Assembly (NCBI GenBank): GCA_021799555.1
Contig: JAJZAG010000238.1
Location: 1-6,002, forward strand
Direction of reading: 5' to 3'
Length of the DNA stretch: 6,002 nt
Origin: Deltaproteobacteria bacterium
GTDB lineage: Bacteria > Desulfobacterota > Binatia > Binatales > Binataceae
The position numbers and the translations under genes are program-made. Positions 1 through 6,002 of this stretch are shown one piece after another (the first letter of the stretch is position 1; each line of letters begins with the position of its first letter). Below the pieces are notes generated by a model. The model saw only the letters and a list, made by a program, of their open reading frames with translations, did no database searches and had not been told where the DNA came from.

Positions 1-87
1 GGAACGATCGATGAGGCTCCTCCTTAGATGGCACGACAATCGCTATAGGGATCTCTTGTCATGAATGCAAGGAATTAGCAGCCATAC

Positions 88-93
88 AGGAGG
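88..93 (+). promoter_or_regulatory. Ribosome binding site deciding the UspA-CBS start
   Basis: A perfect AGGAGG lies seven bases before the ATG at 101. The longer frame starting at 65 has no comparable site, so this places the true start at 101. Confidence 0.8.
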
Positions 94-100
94 CATAGCG

Positions 101-925
101 ATGCCTTTCCCATACCGCAGAATTCTTTGTCCGATCGATTTCGATGAAAACTCCCTCTCGGCGCTCTCGACGGCGGCGGAAATCGCCCGCGAACACGACG
201 GGACGGTGCATGTCCTGCATGTAGTCCCGCTGATTGTGCAGCCGACGGCGATGCCGGTCTACATTGATTTATATAAGGGCCAGGAAGATGCCGCCCATCG
301 CAAACTTGTCGAGATCGCACGCAAACGGCTAGCCGGATTGAAATACGAACTCATAACACAAGTCGGAGAGCCGGCCGGTGCAATCCTGAAAGCGGCGCGG
401 AAAATTCGGGCTGACGTTATCGTGATGGCTACCCACGGTCGGCGCGGCTTCAAGCATTTCTTTCTTGGCAGCATCGCCGAGATAGTCCTGCGCGAGTCGA
501 GCTGCCCTGTGCTGACCACCCGTTACGAAGAGCCAGATCGCGACCGAGTGAGAACCTGGATGACGACCAATCCAGTTGTCGGCGCGCCCGAGAATAAGCT
601 TGCCGAACTCGAAAGCAAGATGATCGAAGGCGGATTCCGGAGCATGCCGATTGTCAAGGACGGCAAGCTCGCGGGCCTCATCACCGACCGCGATGTGCGA
701 GTCCACGCTGGACATCTGAACGAAATTGACGCAGCTAAGGCGATGGCCCAGCAGGTCATTACGGTGACGCCCACCACCTCGATTCGCGAAGCCGCGCGGC
801 TGCTCCGCGAGCGCAAGATTGGCGTATTGCCGGTGGTCGAAGACGGTGCGCTGGTCGGCATCATCAGCGTGACGGACGTGCTCGAAGCGCTCTCGGGAGA
901 GGAGCGGGCCGCAGAAGGCGAGTGA
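101..925 (+). CDS. Universal stress protein (UspA) fused to a CBS-domain pair
   Basis: A 274-residue cytoplasmic protein with two regulatory modules. Residues about 5-141 form a UspA fold: the opening RRILCPIDF strand and a late ATHG-9x-GS nucleotide loop (about 110-124) followed by the SCPVL strand. This is the ATP-binding kind of UspA loop, with the first glycine replaced by alanine, a common variant. Residues about 150-263 form two CBS repeats, each ending in a typical strand-turn (GLITDRDV and GIISVTDVL); CBS pairs usually bind adenosine nucleotides. The family knowledge suggests an energy- or stress-sensing protein, but the partner is unknown. The frame is open from an ATG at 65, but AGGAGG seven bases before the ATG at 101 and the start of homology just after it favour 101. 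It is on the same strand as the diiron gene but 203 bases away, so co-transcription is uncertain. Confidence 0.9.
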   Translation: MPFPYRRILCPIDFDENSLSALSTAAEIAREHDGTVHVLHVVPLIVQPTAMPVYIDLYKGQEDAAHRKLVEIARKRLAGLKYELITQVGEPAGAILKAARKIRADVIVMATHGRRGFKHFFLGSIAEIVLRESSCPVLTTRYEEPDRDRVRTWMTTNPVVGAPENKLAELESKMIEGGFRSMPIVKDGKLAGLITDRDVRVHAGHLNEIDAAKAMAQQVITVTPTTSIREAARLLRERKIGVLPVVEDGALVGIISVTDVLEALSGEERAAEGE

Positions 926-1128
926 GCGCGGTTGCGACGCGATCGGAGACAGTGCTTCTTTCGGCGCCGTCGCCACTAATCCAATAATCTACCGGATGGT
1001 TAATAACCCGAGCGTGCGTAACGGATCTTTATCCCCCGCCGATGGTTCATTTCCGATCGTGATGGCATGCGGTATGCGTGCGATAAGGTCGCATCAAGAA
1101 CCGCAGAGTGCCTAAGGAGCGTAGCGCC
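926..1128 (+). other. Intergenic leader before the diiron gene
   Basis: About 200 non-coding bases. The stretch 976-1009 is AT-richer than its surroundings and holds an 11-base palindrome (GGTTA-A-TAACC, 998-1008). A small hairpin is possible at 1065-1081 (6 base pairs with one G-U, 5-base loop). No well-spaced -35/-10 pair was found by eye. The space is large enough for a promoter of the diiron/SCP2 operon and the palindrome could be an operator, but neither is demonstrated. Confidence 0.3.
1113..1119 (+). promoter_or_regulatory. Ribosome binding site deciding the diiron-protein start
   Basis: TAAGGAG ends nine bases before the ATG at 1129. It lies downstream of the alternative GTG start at 1108, so that longer start is unlikely. 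Confidence 0.75.
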
Positions 1129-2208
1129 ATGCCAAATGTCAGTCCGAATGTTGAAAAAGCCCTCGATACCCTGAGCGACGTGCGTCGGGGAAAGCTGGAC
1201 TTGGGCTGGATGAAATCGAACCCCGAAGGATGGGGCGTGAAAGCCACGCCGCGTGACGAACGCGGACTCGGCCTCGAAGATATCAATCGCGTCGGACGTT
1301 ATGGCGACGTGCCCGACGAGGGATCGATTTTCGGCAGCATGGCACCGCGCGGTTCGGAGATACCCGAAGACATGCCCTCACTCGGCTGCTACGACATCAA
1401 CGATAAGTCCCTGGTCTGGGCGGAGAACGCCGCACACCTCTACGATGAGGCGGTAGCGCGTCAATGGAGTTCGGCTCGCGATATTCCATGGGGCGAACTC
1501 CAACCGCAACGCGACGATCTTGAGAAAGCGATGTGTCAGGTTTGTACCAATTTAGCCGAGATCGAATTTGTCGCTGGCGACATGCCTGCCAAGTGGCTGC
1601 ACCGCATCAATCATGATTTTCACGAGGTGAAGCTGTTTCTGGCGTCTCAAATCTTCGATGAAGCACGGCACATGGAAGTCTTTCGCAAGCGCGCGCTTGC
1701 AAACGGCGGGGGATTGCTCCGCTCCTCGCCAGATTCCGAACAACTGCTGCGTGTAATCCTTGAGGCGCCAAACTTCACCACCGGGAGCGCCCTTATGCAC
1801 ATCCTGGGCGAAGGCTTCGTACTGACCCTGTTCCGCAACGGCGAGATGTTCGCGCTAACTCCGGTGGAAAAAAAGATCTTCAGGCTTTGCATGCAAGACG
1901 AAGCGCGACACGTCGCATATGGTACGATGCATCTCAAATATTTCCTCGAAAAGCACCCTGAACGCGAGTCCGAAATTCACGACATCTTGCGGCGCGGCGA
2001 GGAAGCCACCTTCAGCCTTAACCAAACGCAGGATACGGTTGAAGCGCGTGCGATTCTGGCTGGCGGCGGCCTCGAGTACATCGAGGAAGGTTTCAAGAAG
2101 CTCGGCTACCTGTTCAAGAAACAAATCCACGAGTACCTGTATCGGCTTAAGATGGCGGGTATTGATCGCACCAACAAGCTGGCTATTCCGGTGGAGTTGC
2201 CGATCTGA
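1129..2208 (+). CDS. Ferritin-like (R2-type) diiron carboxylate protein
   Basis: A predicted 359-residue soluble helical protein with a complete R2-type set of diiron ligands. Numbered from the ATG at 1129, these are Glu144 or Glu146 (NLAEIEF), E178xxH181 (FDEARH), Glu228 (LGEGF) and E258xxH261 (QDEARH). The gaps between the ligand helices (about 32-34, 50 and 30 residues) suit the ribonucleotide reductase R2/R2-like oxidase superfamily. The AurF-type extra histidine four residues before the last ExxH is absent; a cysteine sits there. Such proteins use dioxygen for oxidation, oxygenation or radical formation. The substrate cannot be told from sequence. It is unlikely to be a ribonucleotide reductase subunit: no large-subunit gene is nearby, and the N-terminal 110 residues, rich in Gly and Asp, are not R2-like. 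A 38-base gap to the SCP2-like gene indicates an operon. Confidence 0.82.
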   Translation: MPNVSPNVEKALDTLSDVRRGKLDLGWMKSNPEGWGVKATPRDERGLGLEDINRVGRYGDVPDEGSIFGSMAPRGSEIPEDMPSLGCYDINDKSLVWAENAAHLYDEAVARQWSSARDIPWGELQPQRDDLEKAMCQVCTNLAEIEFVAGDMPAKWLHRINHDFHEVKLFLASQIFDEARHMEVFRKRALANGGGLLRSSPDSEQLLRVILEAPNFTTGSALMHILGEGFVLTLFRNGEMFALTPVEKKIFRLCMQDEARHVAYGTMHLKYFLEKHPERESEIHDILRRGEEATFSLNQTQDTVEARAILAGGGLEYIEEGFKKLGYLFKKQIHEYLYRLKMAGIDRTNKLAIPVELPI

Positions 2209-2246
2209 AAAGGGCGCGCGGGTTTCCGATTACGGAGGTAACGAGC

Positions 2247-2702
2247 ATGACATGGTTTCCCTCGAAAGAGTTTTTTGAAGAATTGCGGGCGCATGTAAAT
2301 GCGAATCCCGATCTATTTCGACGGCTCGGCACGGTCGATATGACGTTGGTCGTGAAGATCGATTACGACGATTCGAGCGACTGCTACGAAATCACTTTTT
2401 CCGGCTATCGTTGCACCGGAGTGCGCCAGCTGGCGAGCGTCGCCAACGCGGCCAAGGGAGCGGTGATCCTGTCGGGTCCGTACTCGGGATGGCGCGAGAT
2501 GATTGACAATATCGTCGCGAACGGTCACGCCGATCTTGAACACACGCTTAATACTCTTACCCTCCTCGATACTCCGTTGCACATCGAAGCCGACAACCAA
2601 CTCGACGCCGATCTCTTCTACCGCTATCAGCAGAACCTGCAGGAGTTCTTCGACGGCGCCGGTCGGTCGGAGTCGACCGCTGAGATGAGCACCGTGCACT
2701 GA
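2247..2702 (+). CDS. Small SCP2-like lipid/hydrophobic-ligand-binding protein
   Basis: A 151-residue protein with no signal peptide or membrane segment. The layout resembles bacterial SCP2 sterol-carrier-like domains: an N-terminal helix (about 5-27), alternating strands (about 31-55), a VILSGPYSGW strand-turn-Trp (73-82), and a C-terminal helix (about 118-137). SCP2 folds bind lipids or acyl chains in a hydrophobic pocket. The match is by pattern only, so the family call is moderate. The start is well supported by ACGGAGGT at 2232-2239, about eight bases before the ATG. Its position right behind the diiron gene suggests that it presents or shields a hydrophobic substrate for that enzyme, which is an inference. 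It ends 73 bases before the convergent cytochrome c gene. Confidence 0.65.
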   Translation: MTWFPSKEFFEELRAHVNANPDLFRRLGTVDMTLVVKIDYDDSSDCYEITFSGYRCTGVRQLASVANAAKGAVILSGPYSGWREMIDNIVANGHADLEHTLNTLTLLDTPLHIEADNQLDADLFYRYQQNLQEFFDGAGRSESTAEMSTVH

Positions 2703-2743
2703 GGAGCGCGTCGGGTGCCGCAACCTCGCAGCGGCGGCTATTT

Positions 2744-2794
2744 CGCGCCGGACGTCATTGAGTGTGCTAAAGCATTCAGTGATGTTCCGGCGCG
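2744..2794 (+). terminator. Long hairpin terminator candidate in the convergent junction
   Basis: Bases 2744-2764 pair with 2773-2794 to give 21 base pairs, one bulged base (2785) and an 8-base loop. The outer nine pairs are uninterrupted and mostly GC, and TTT follows at 2795-2797. Three pairs are G-U when read as + strand RNA but would be A-C mismatches in - strand RNA, so the structure favours stopping transcripts from the diiron/SCP2 operon. The short U run makes a fully intrinsic terminator uncertain. The right arm overlaps the last codons of the opposing cytochrome c gene. Confidence 0.55.
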
Positions 2795-3723
2795 TTTGCA
2801 CTGGGCGTCGTGGCCGGCGTTGGCTGCATCGCAGCGGCGGCCTCGCTAGGCGCGGGAATATATTCAGGCGGAAAGCTCTGCCGCCGCCAGCTTAGGATCA
2901 ACAAGGTTAGCGCGCGCGCGTCGTCGATCGGCATATTGTAGTCGGGCATCTGCGTCGTTGGAGTTATCCGGCTCGCGTGCATCAGGTGCTGTACGTTCCA
3001 GTTGAAAAACGTTTTTTGGCCCGCCACGCGCGAGAAGTCGTAGAGTTCCGGATTGCTATCGCCTTCGTATGTAAGCTCCGGGCCAGTGTTGCCGCCGCGT
3101 CCTTCGATACTGTGGCAAAGGATGCACTTGCGTTTGCGTAGCAAGGTCTTGCCGCGGTTGATCACGTCCATGCCGGGAGTTGCCTCATCGTGGCGATGGC
3201 AGAAATTGCACCGCATCTGCATCATCTGATCCATCGTCAATCCTTGGCTCGCGGCAAGCGCGGGCGTAAGCATTGGATCAATCCATCCCGGCCCGCCTAT
3301 GTGGGCGGCATTGACAGTTGTCGCCCATCCTTGTCCACCGTGGCACGGAGTGCATCCGAACTTCTCGAACGGGTGCTTCGCGATCAGGTCACCTGCCGGA
3401 TGAGGTGTGAGCGGCTGCGCTAGCGAAGGCGGCAGTATGGCGCTCCAGTCGTAGCCTAAGTGGCAGGTTATACAGCGGTCGGTCACGGCGATCTGGGGGA
3501 TCCAGATTTGCTTGATTCCAGGGATAAACTTCCGTGCTTCCTCGCCTTTGCCGTAATGACCGAGGATCTCGGGGAATTCATGCTGATAAGGTCCCCATTC
3601 GGTCCGGTATTCGCGCCAGAAACCAATCGCGACCAACCCAAAGAACAGCAGCGACATCGCGACCAACCATCCGAAGTCGCGCGCTTCGTAAGAGTCCGGT
3701 GACGGCTTCAGTGGCTGTTCCAT
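2776..3723 (-). CDS. Membrane-anchored tetraheme cytochrome c of the bc-type complex
   Basis: A 315-residue protein with one membrane segment at about 18-36, near a short N-terminus, then a domain presumed to face outside the membrane. Four CxxCH heme sites are visible: C84-H88, C124-H128, C172-H176 and C200-H204. The last sits in what looks like a class I monoheme domain, with Met259 or Met264 (TQMPDYNMP) as candidate sixth ligand. The first three form a separate triheme part with histidines that could serve as distal ligands (for example H108, H117, H142, H178). It is the last gene of the operon, 25 bases after cytochrome b, and there is no c1 or f gene in the window, so it is the likely electron acceptor of the Rieske protein. 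The C-terminal 25 residues are Ala/Pro/Thr-rich and probably disordered. The ATG at 3723 has only a weak ribosome binding site, suggesting coupling to cytochrome b translation. Confidence 0.9.
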   Translation of the reverse strand: MEQPLKPSPDSYEARDFGWLVAMSLLFFGLVAIGFWREYRTEWGPYQHEFPEILGHYGKGEEARKFIPGIKQIWIPQIAVTDRCITCHLGYDWSAILPPSLAQPLTPHPAGDLIAKHPFEKFGCTPCHGGQGWATTVNAAHIGGPGWIDPMLTPALAASQGLTMDQMMQMRCNFCHRHDEATPGMDVINRGKTLLRKRKCILCHSIEGRGGNTGPELTYEGDSNPELYDFSRVAGQKTFFNWNVQHLMHASRITPTTQMPDYNMPIDDARALTLLILSWRRQSFPPEYIPAPSEAAAAMQPTPATTPSANAPEHH

Positions 3724-3748
3724 GGCTCAATGCGCGCGTCGCGCATGG

Positions 3749-5050
3749 TTACATCAGGGTTGGCATAGCGGGACGAGGCATGCCGGGCCAATAGAGGCGC
3801 CAGTACGGTCCGCGTAGAAATACCCCGACGAAGATCAGGATAATGATCGCGCCGGTGATCGCGGCAAAGACCAGGTTCTGACGATTCCGATTGCGCGCAA
3901 ACCACAGACCTTCCGCTTCGCGCGGAGACTGATCCAGAAATGGCCACGCCGCCAAAATCGCAAGCAGGATTCCGGGAACTAGTATTCCACCGAGCAGGGC
4001 ACCGCTGACCGTGTACGGTCCAAGGTGGATCGTAGTCGAGGCAACCAGCTCTTGTAGCCATACGAAGTACCATGGCGCTTTGGCGGGATTTGGGGTGACG
4101 GCGGGATTTGCTGGCCCCTCGAGCGGGGCGTTGAACAACAGCGCCGCCGCCAGCGTGGCGTTGAATACGATCAGAAATACCAGCATCATTCGCCGGATAA
4201 GATTGGGCGACGCCGCAACCTGATCGCGCTCCTCGAGCTGCATCGAGCTGCGCACCGCGACCGAAGTGCCCACCGTGACTCCGAACAGCGAGTAGCTCTT
4301 TGCCGCCGGCGTCTCGCGCGGGGTGGAAGTTCTTGCGTTTCGAAGCGGTTCGATCGCGGCGAGGCCTCCGTCCTTGCGCACCCGCCACATATGGTACCCA
4401 AACAGTATCCACGCGAAGACCGGCAGGAAGAACACGTGCATAACATAGAATCTGAGCAACGTTTGCTGTCCGATTTGATTTCCACCGAGAAGAATCAAAG
4501 CCAGCGTGTTGCCCACGATCGGCGCCTGCCGCGCGATTCCTGTGCCGACCGTGACTGCCCAGTAAGCGAGTTGGTCCCACGGCAGCAGATAGCCGGTGAA
4601 CGAAAGCAGCAACGTAGCGAACAGAAGCGCGACTCCGACCAGCCAGTTCATTGCCCGCGGGCCGCGGTAAGCGCCCGTAAAGAACACCCGTGCCATATGA
4701 ATAAAGACGACCGCGACCATCCCTTCGGCGGCCCATCGATGCTGATTGCGGAGCAGACGGCCGAAGCTGACCGCGTATTCGAGATCCTTGATGCTGCCGT
4801 AAGCGCGTTCGGTTGACGGCACATAGAAGAACATCAGCATCACGCCCGTAATCGTCAAAATCGCGAGCAGTGCAGCCGAGGCCGTGCCGAGCCAGAACGA
4901 ATAATTAAAATCCATGCTCGCGCGCGCGACCTTGACCGGGAACCAATGCAGCCAGAAGTTTTTAACTATGGCCTCGGAGGACTCGCGCTCGCTCGCTGGC
5001 GACCACGACCACGCGAGTGTCCGCCACAATTTTGAGAGTCGCTCGCGCAT
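3749..5050 (-). CDS. Cytochrome b, fused b6 and subunit IV type, of a quinol oxidoreductase
   Basis: A 433-residue integral membrane protein that oxidises quinol and carries two b hemes. Membrane segments are visible at about 55-77, 107-127, 136-156, 203-222, 287-307, 347-369 and 394-413. The four heme ligands are H104 and H118 (13 residues between) and H205 and H220 (14 between); the 14-residue gap is the b6 type rather than the mitochondrial type. The SFTGYLLPWDQ and AVTVGT stretches are typical of the N-terminal half. The quinol-site motif appears as APWYF at 325-329, in place of PEWY or PDWY. A loop of about 60 residues (223-286) joins the b6-like half to a subunit IV-like half, so this is a fusion. 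There is no cysteine anywhere, hence no site for the covalent heme of b6f. It starts six bases after the Rieske stop; AAAAGG only two bases from the ATG and GAAGG 11 bases upstream are both imperfect, so translational coupling is likely. Confidence 0.93.
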   Translation of the reverse strand: MRERLSKLWRTLAWSWSPASERESSEAIVKNFWLHWFPVKVARASMDFNYSFWLGTASAALLAILTITGVMLMFFYVPSTERAYGSIKDLEYAVSFGRLLRNQHRWAAEGMVAVVFIHMARVFFTGAYRGPRAMNWLVGVALLFATLLLSFTGYLLPWDQLAYWAVTVGTGIARQAPIVGNTLALILLGGNQIGQQTLLRFYVMHVFFLPVFAWILFGYHMWRVRKDGGLAAIEPLRNARTSTPRETPAAKSYSLFGVTVGTSVAVRSSMQLEERDQVAASPNLIRRMMLVFLIVFNATLAAALLFNAPLEGPANPAVTPNPAKAPWYFVWLQELVASTTIHLGPYTVSGALLGGILVPGILLAILAAWPFLDQSPREAEGLWFARNRNRQNLVFAAITGAIIILIFVGVFLRGPYWRLYWPGMPRPAMPTLM

Positions 5051-5056
5051 CGCCTT

Positions 5057-5515
5057 TTAGGCCTTCAAGTTTGGCGGCACGAAACGAAAGCCGCGTGCGA
5101 CCGGCTCGGCTGTGTCGACTTGCAGGAATCCATCTGGAGACTCATTCGCTTCGAACCATGATAATGGCTGCGGCGCCGGACCGCTGATAACAGTGCCGTC
5201 AGGATTGAAACGGCTGCCGTGGCACGGGCAATCGAACTCCGTACCCTTCCACTGAACATTGCAGCCAAGATGAGTGCAGATCGCCGAAATGACGTGAAAG
5301 GCGTTGGCGTTGCGAATGACGTAGAGGCGATGCGCTGCGTCGAAGGTATACCCGACCGGGTAGTCATGCGGCCGCTTGAGATTGAATTTGCGCGGCGGCT
5401 CGTAGAGTACATTGGGAAAGAACGCGCGTCCCGCCGCTCCCAACTGCGCGAGAAATGCCGCCAGCACTGAACCCTTGCCGACGATTCGCAAAAGCCTGCG
5501 CCGATCTGTGTTCAC
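5057..5515 (-). CDS. Rieske [2Fe-2S] protein of the bc-type complex
   Basis: A 152-residue protein that moves electrons from quinol at cytochrome b to the cytochrome c. Numbered from the GTG at 5515, the cluster ligands are C80 and H82 (CTHLGC) and C96 and H99 (CPCHGS), with C85-C98 as the stabilising disulfide. The N-terminus has a twin-arginine run (DRRRLLRI) followed by a hydrophobic stretch (about 11-32), as in Rieske proteins that are Tat-exported and keep the segment as an anchor. The frame is also open from an ATG at 5602 or 5572, but those starts overlap the upstream gene by 61-91 bases. GTG at 5515 forms a GTGA overlap with that gene's stop and has AAGGAG 11 bases upstream. After the histidine the motif reads GSRF: the serine is kept, but the usual tyrosine is phenylalanine. 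Confidence 0.93.
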   Translation of the reverse strand: MNTDRRRLLRIVGKGSVLAAFLAQLGAAGRAFFPNVLYEPPRKFNLKRPHDYPVGYTFDAAHRLYVIRNANAFHVISAICTHLGCNVQWKGTEFDCPCHGSRFNPDGTVISGPAPQPLSWFEANESPDGFLQVDTAEPVARGFRFVPPNLKA

Positions 5516-6002
5516 CGCTGGATCGTCTCCTTGAATTCGAACCGTTCCATAGTTATGGCCGAGGTTGGACATCGCACCGCGCAAAGTCCGCAACGGATGC
5601 ACTTGGCCTCATCGTAAAGGAACAGGCTCGCGACCGGTGCAATCGTCATCCCCGCAATCCGAGCCGGGTCGGCCAGATCGCTCGAGTCCGCGAAGCGCAG
5701 ACAATGCTCAGGGCATACGTCAATGCATCGGTTACATAGGATGCAGGCCTGCGAGTTGTAGATCGGATGCACGTGGCAGTAGAGGCATCGCGAAGCCTGC
5801 GTCTGCGCCTGTTCGGTCGAGAGCCGCGATTCGACTTCGGTAATTCCGGTCCGCCGTCCCAATTCGACGATCGGGATCGAGCGCGGAATCTGCTCGTATT
5901 GCGGCGGCATCGAGTACGTGTCGGTCGGGAGTTCTTCGATGTTCACGTGGAGGTACGGCATGCCTGCAGAAACTTCGCGCAGGTACCCGTCGATCGAACG
6001 CG
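5512..6002 (-). CDS. Two-[4Fe-4S] ferredoxin end of a probable FAD/NAD(P) oxidoreductase (5' end missing)
   Basis: Only the last ~163 residues lie in the window. An ATG at 5961 would give a 149-residue protein, but the frame stays open to the window edge and the residues before it (RSIDGYLREV) resemble the end of a glutamate-synthase-small-subunit-like FAD/NAD(P) oxidoreductase, where an Ile-Asp-x-Tyr-Leu run closes the flavin domain. Numbered from 5961, a CLYC pair (59/62) precedes two ferredoxin motifs: C73xxC76xxC79 with C83, then C121xxC124xxC127 with C131, enough for two [4Fe-4S] clusters. The EVESRLSTEQAQ...ASRCL segment is typical of such oxidoreductases. It is probably cytoplasmic. 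Its stop overlaps the Rieske start by four bases, so it belongs to the bc operon and may pass electrons between NAD(P)H or ferredoxin and the quinone complex. The iron-sulfur call is firm; the flavin fusion is inferred. Confidence 0.8.
   Translation of the reverse strand, partial: RSIDGYLREVSAGMPYLHVNIEELPTDTYSMPPQYEQIPRSIPIVELGRRTGITEVESRLSTEQAQTQASRCLYCHVHPIYNSQACILCNRCIDVCPEHCLRFADSSDLADPARIAGMTIAPVASLFLYDEAKCIRCGLCAVRCPTSAITMERFEFKETIQR
5527..5532 (-). promoter_or_regulatory. Ribosome binding site supporting the Rieske GTG start
   Basis: AAGGAG on the - strand lies 11 bases before the GTG at 5515, inside the end of the upstream gene. Together with the GTGA stop/start overlap it favours a 152-residue Rieske protein over the longer ATG versions. 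Confidence 0.6.

Noticed and set aside
21..49. TATAGG-like -10 box before the UspA-CBS gene
   Set aside because: No -35 element resembling TTGACA lies at the right distance, so a promoter is not supported.
1..64. Possible 3' end of an upstream gene
   Set aside because: Reading from base 1 meets TAG at 25-27 and from base 2 meets TGA at 62-64, but the fragments are too short to recognise.
934..974. Possible terminator after the UspA-CBS gene (GCGACG with CGTCGC, and a GGCG/CGCC hairpin)
   Set aside because: Stems are only 4-6 base pairs, one has a 28-base loop, and no T run follows.
329..976. A 215-codon - strand frame antisense to the UspA-CBS gene
   Set aside because: The + strand gene has two recognisable domains and a strong ribosome site; the antisense reading shows neither.
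2732..2750. Short CGGCG/CGCCG hairpin just after the SCP2-like gene
   Set aside because: Only five pairs with a 9-base loop and no T run; its right arm is used by the much stronger hairpin at 2744-2794.
2313..2801. A 162-codon - strand frame antisense to the SCP2-like gene and overlapping the cytochrome c end
   Set aside because: It runs through the cytochrome c stop region in another frame, lacks a recognisable domain, and the + strand gene has a good ribosome site.
3708..4736. A 342-codon open frame on the - strand within the cytochrome b gene
   Set aside because: It lies in another frame of a clearly recognised cytochrome b, is rich in Arg/Gly/Ser as expected for an out-of-frame reading of GC-rich DNA, and shows no domain.

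Overview
The window is about 6 kb of bacterial chromosome with moderately high GC. It holds two gene groups that face each other. The left half (+ strand) carries a universal-stress/CBS protein, then an R2-type ferritin-like diiron protein, then a small SCP2-like protein. The right half (- strand, read right to left) carries most of a quinol:acceptor oxidoreductase operon of the Rieske/cytochrome b class. Its order is an iron-sulfur (probably flavin-linked) oxidoreductase cut by the window edge, a Rieske protein, a fused cytochrome b, and a four-heme membrane-anchored cytochrome c. Every stretch over about 210 bases is coding. No RNA gene, insertion sequence, phage gene or CRISPR array is visible.

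Left half: the stress protein (101-925) is separated by about 200 bases from the diiron gene (1129-2208). The diiron gene is followed after 38 bases by the SCP2-like gene (2247-2702). All three have good Shine-Dalgarno sequences, and these move the first two starts downstream of the longest possible ORF. The diiron/SCP2 pair looks like a two-gene operon of unknown function, with a candidate redox enzyme beside a candidate hydrophobic-ligand binder. A long imperfect hairpin at 2744-2794, which pairs better as + strand RNA, lies in the convergent junction and probably terminates this operon.

Right half: the bc-type genes are tightly packed, with a 4-base stop/start overlap and then gaps of 6 and 25 bases. 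They predict a complex in which cytochrome b oxidises quinol, the Rieske protein takes one electron, and a tetraheme cytochrome stands in for cytochrome c1 or f. The first gene has two [4Fe-4S] sites and stays open to the window edge. Its upstream residues look like the end of an FAD/NAD(P) oxidoreductase. That suggests a soluble electron-input or electron-exchange module tied to the bc complex, in the manner proposed for some Rieske/cytochrome b complexes of anammox bacteria.

Organism: the b6-like heme spacing, the fused b6+IV cytochrome b with an APWYF motif, the multiheme cytochrome and the UspA-CBS fusion suit an uncultivated, probably menaquinone-using bacterium of soil or sediment (for example a Binatota, Methylomirabilota, Acidobacteriota or former deltaproteobacterial lineage). 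This placement is an inference and is not firm.
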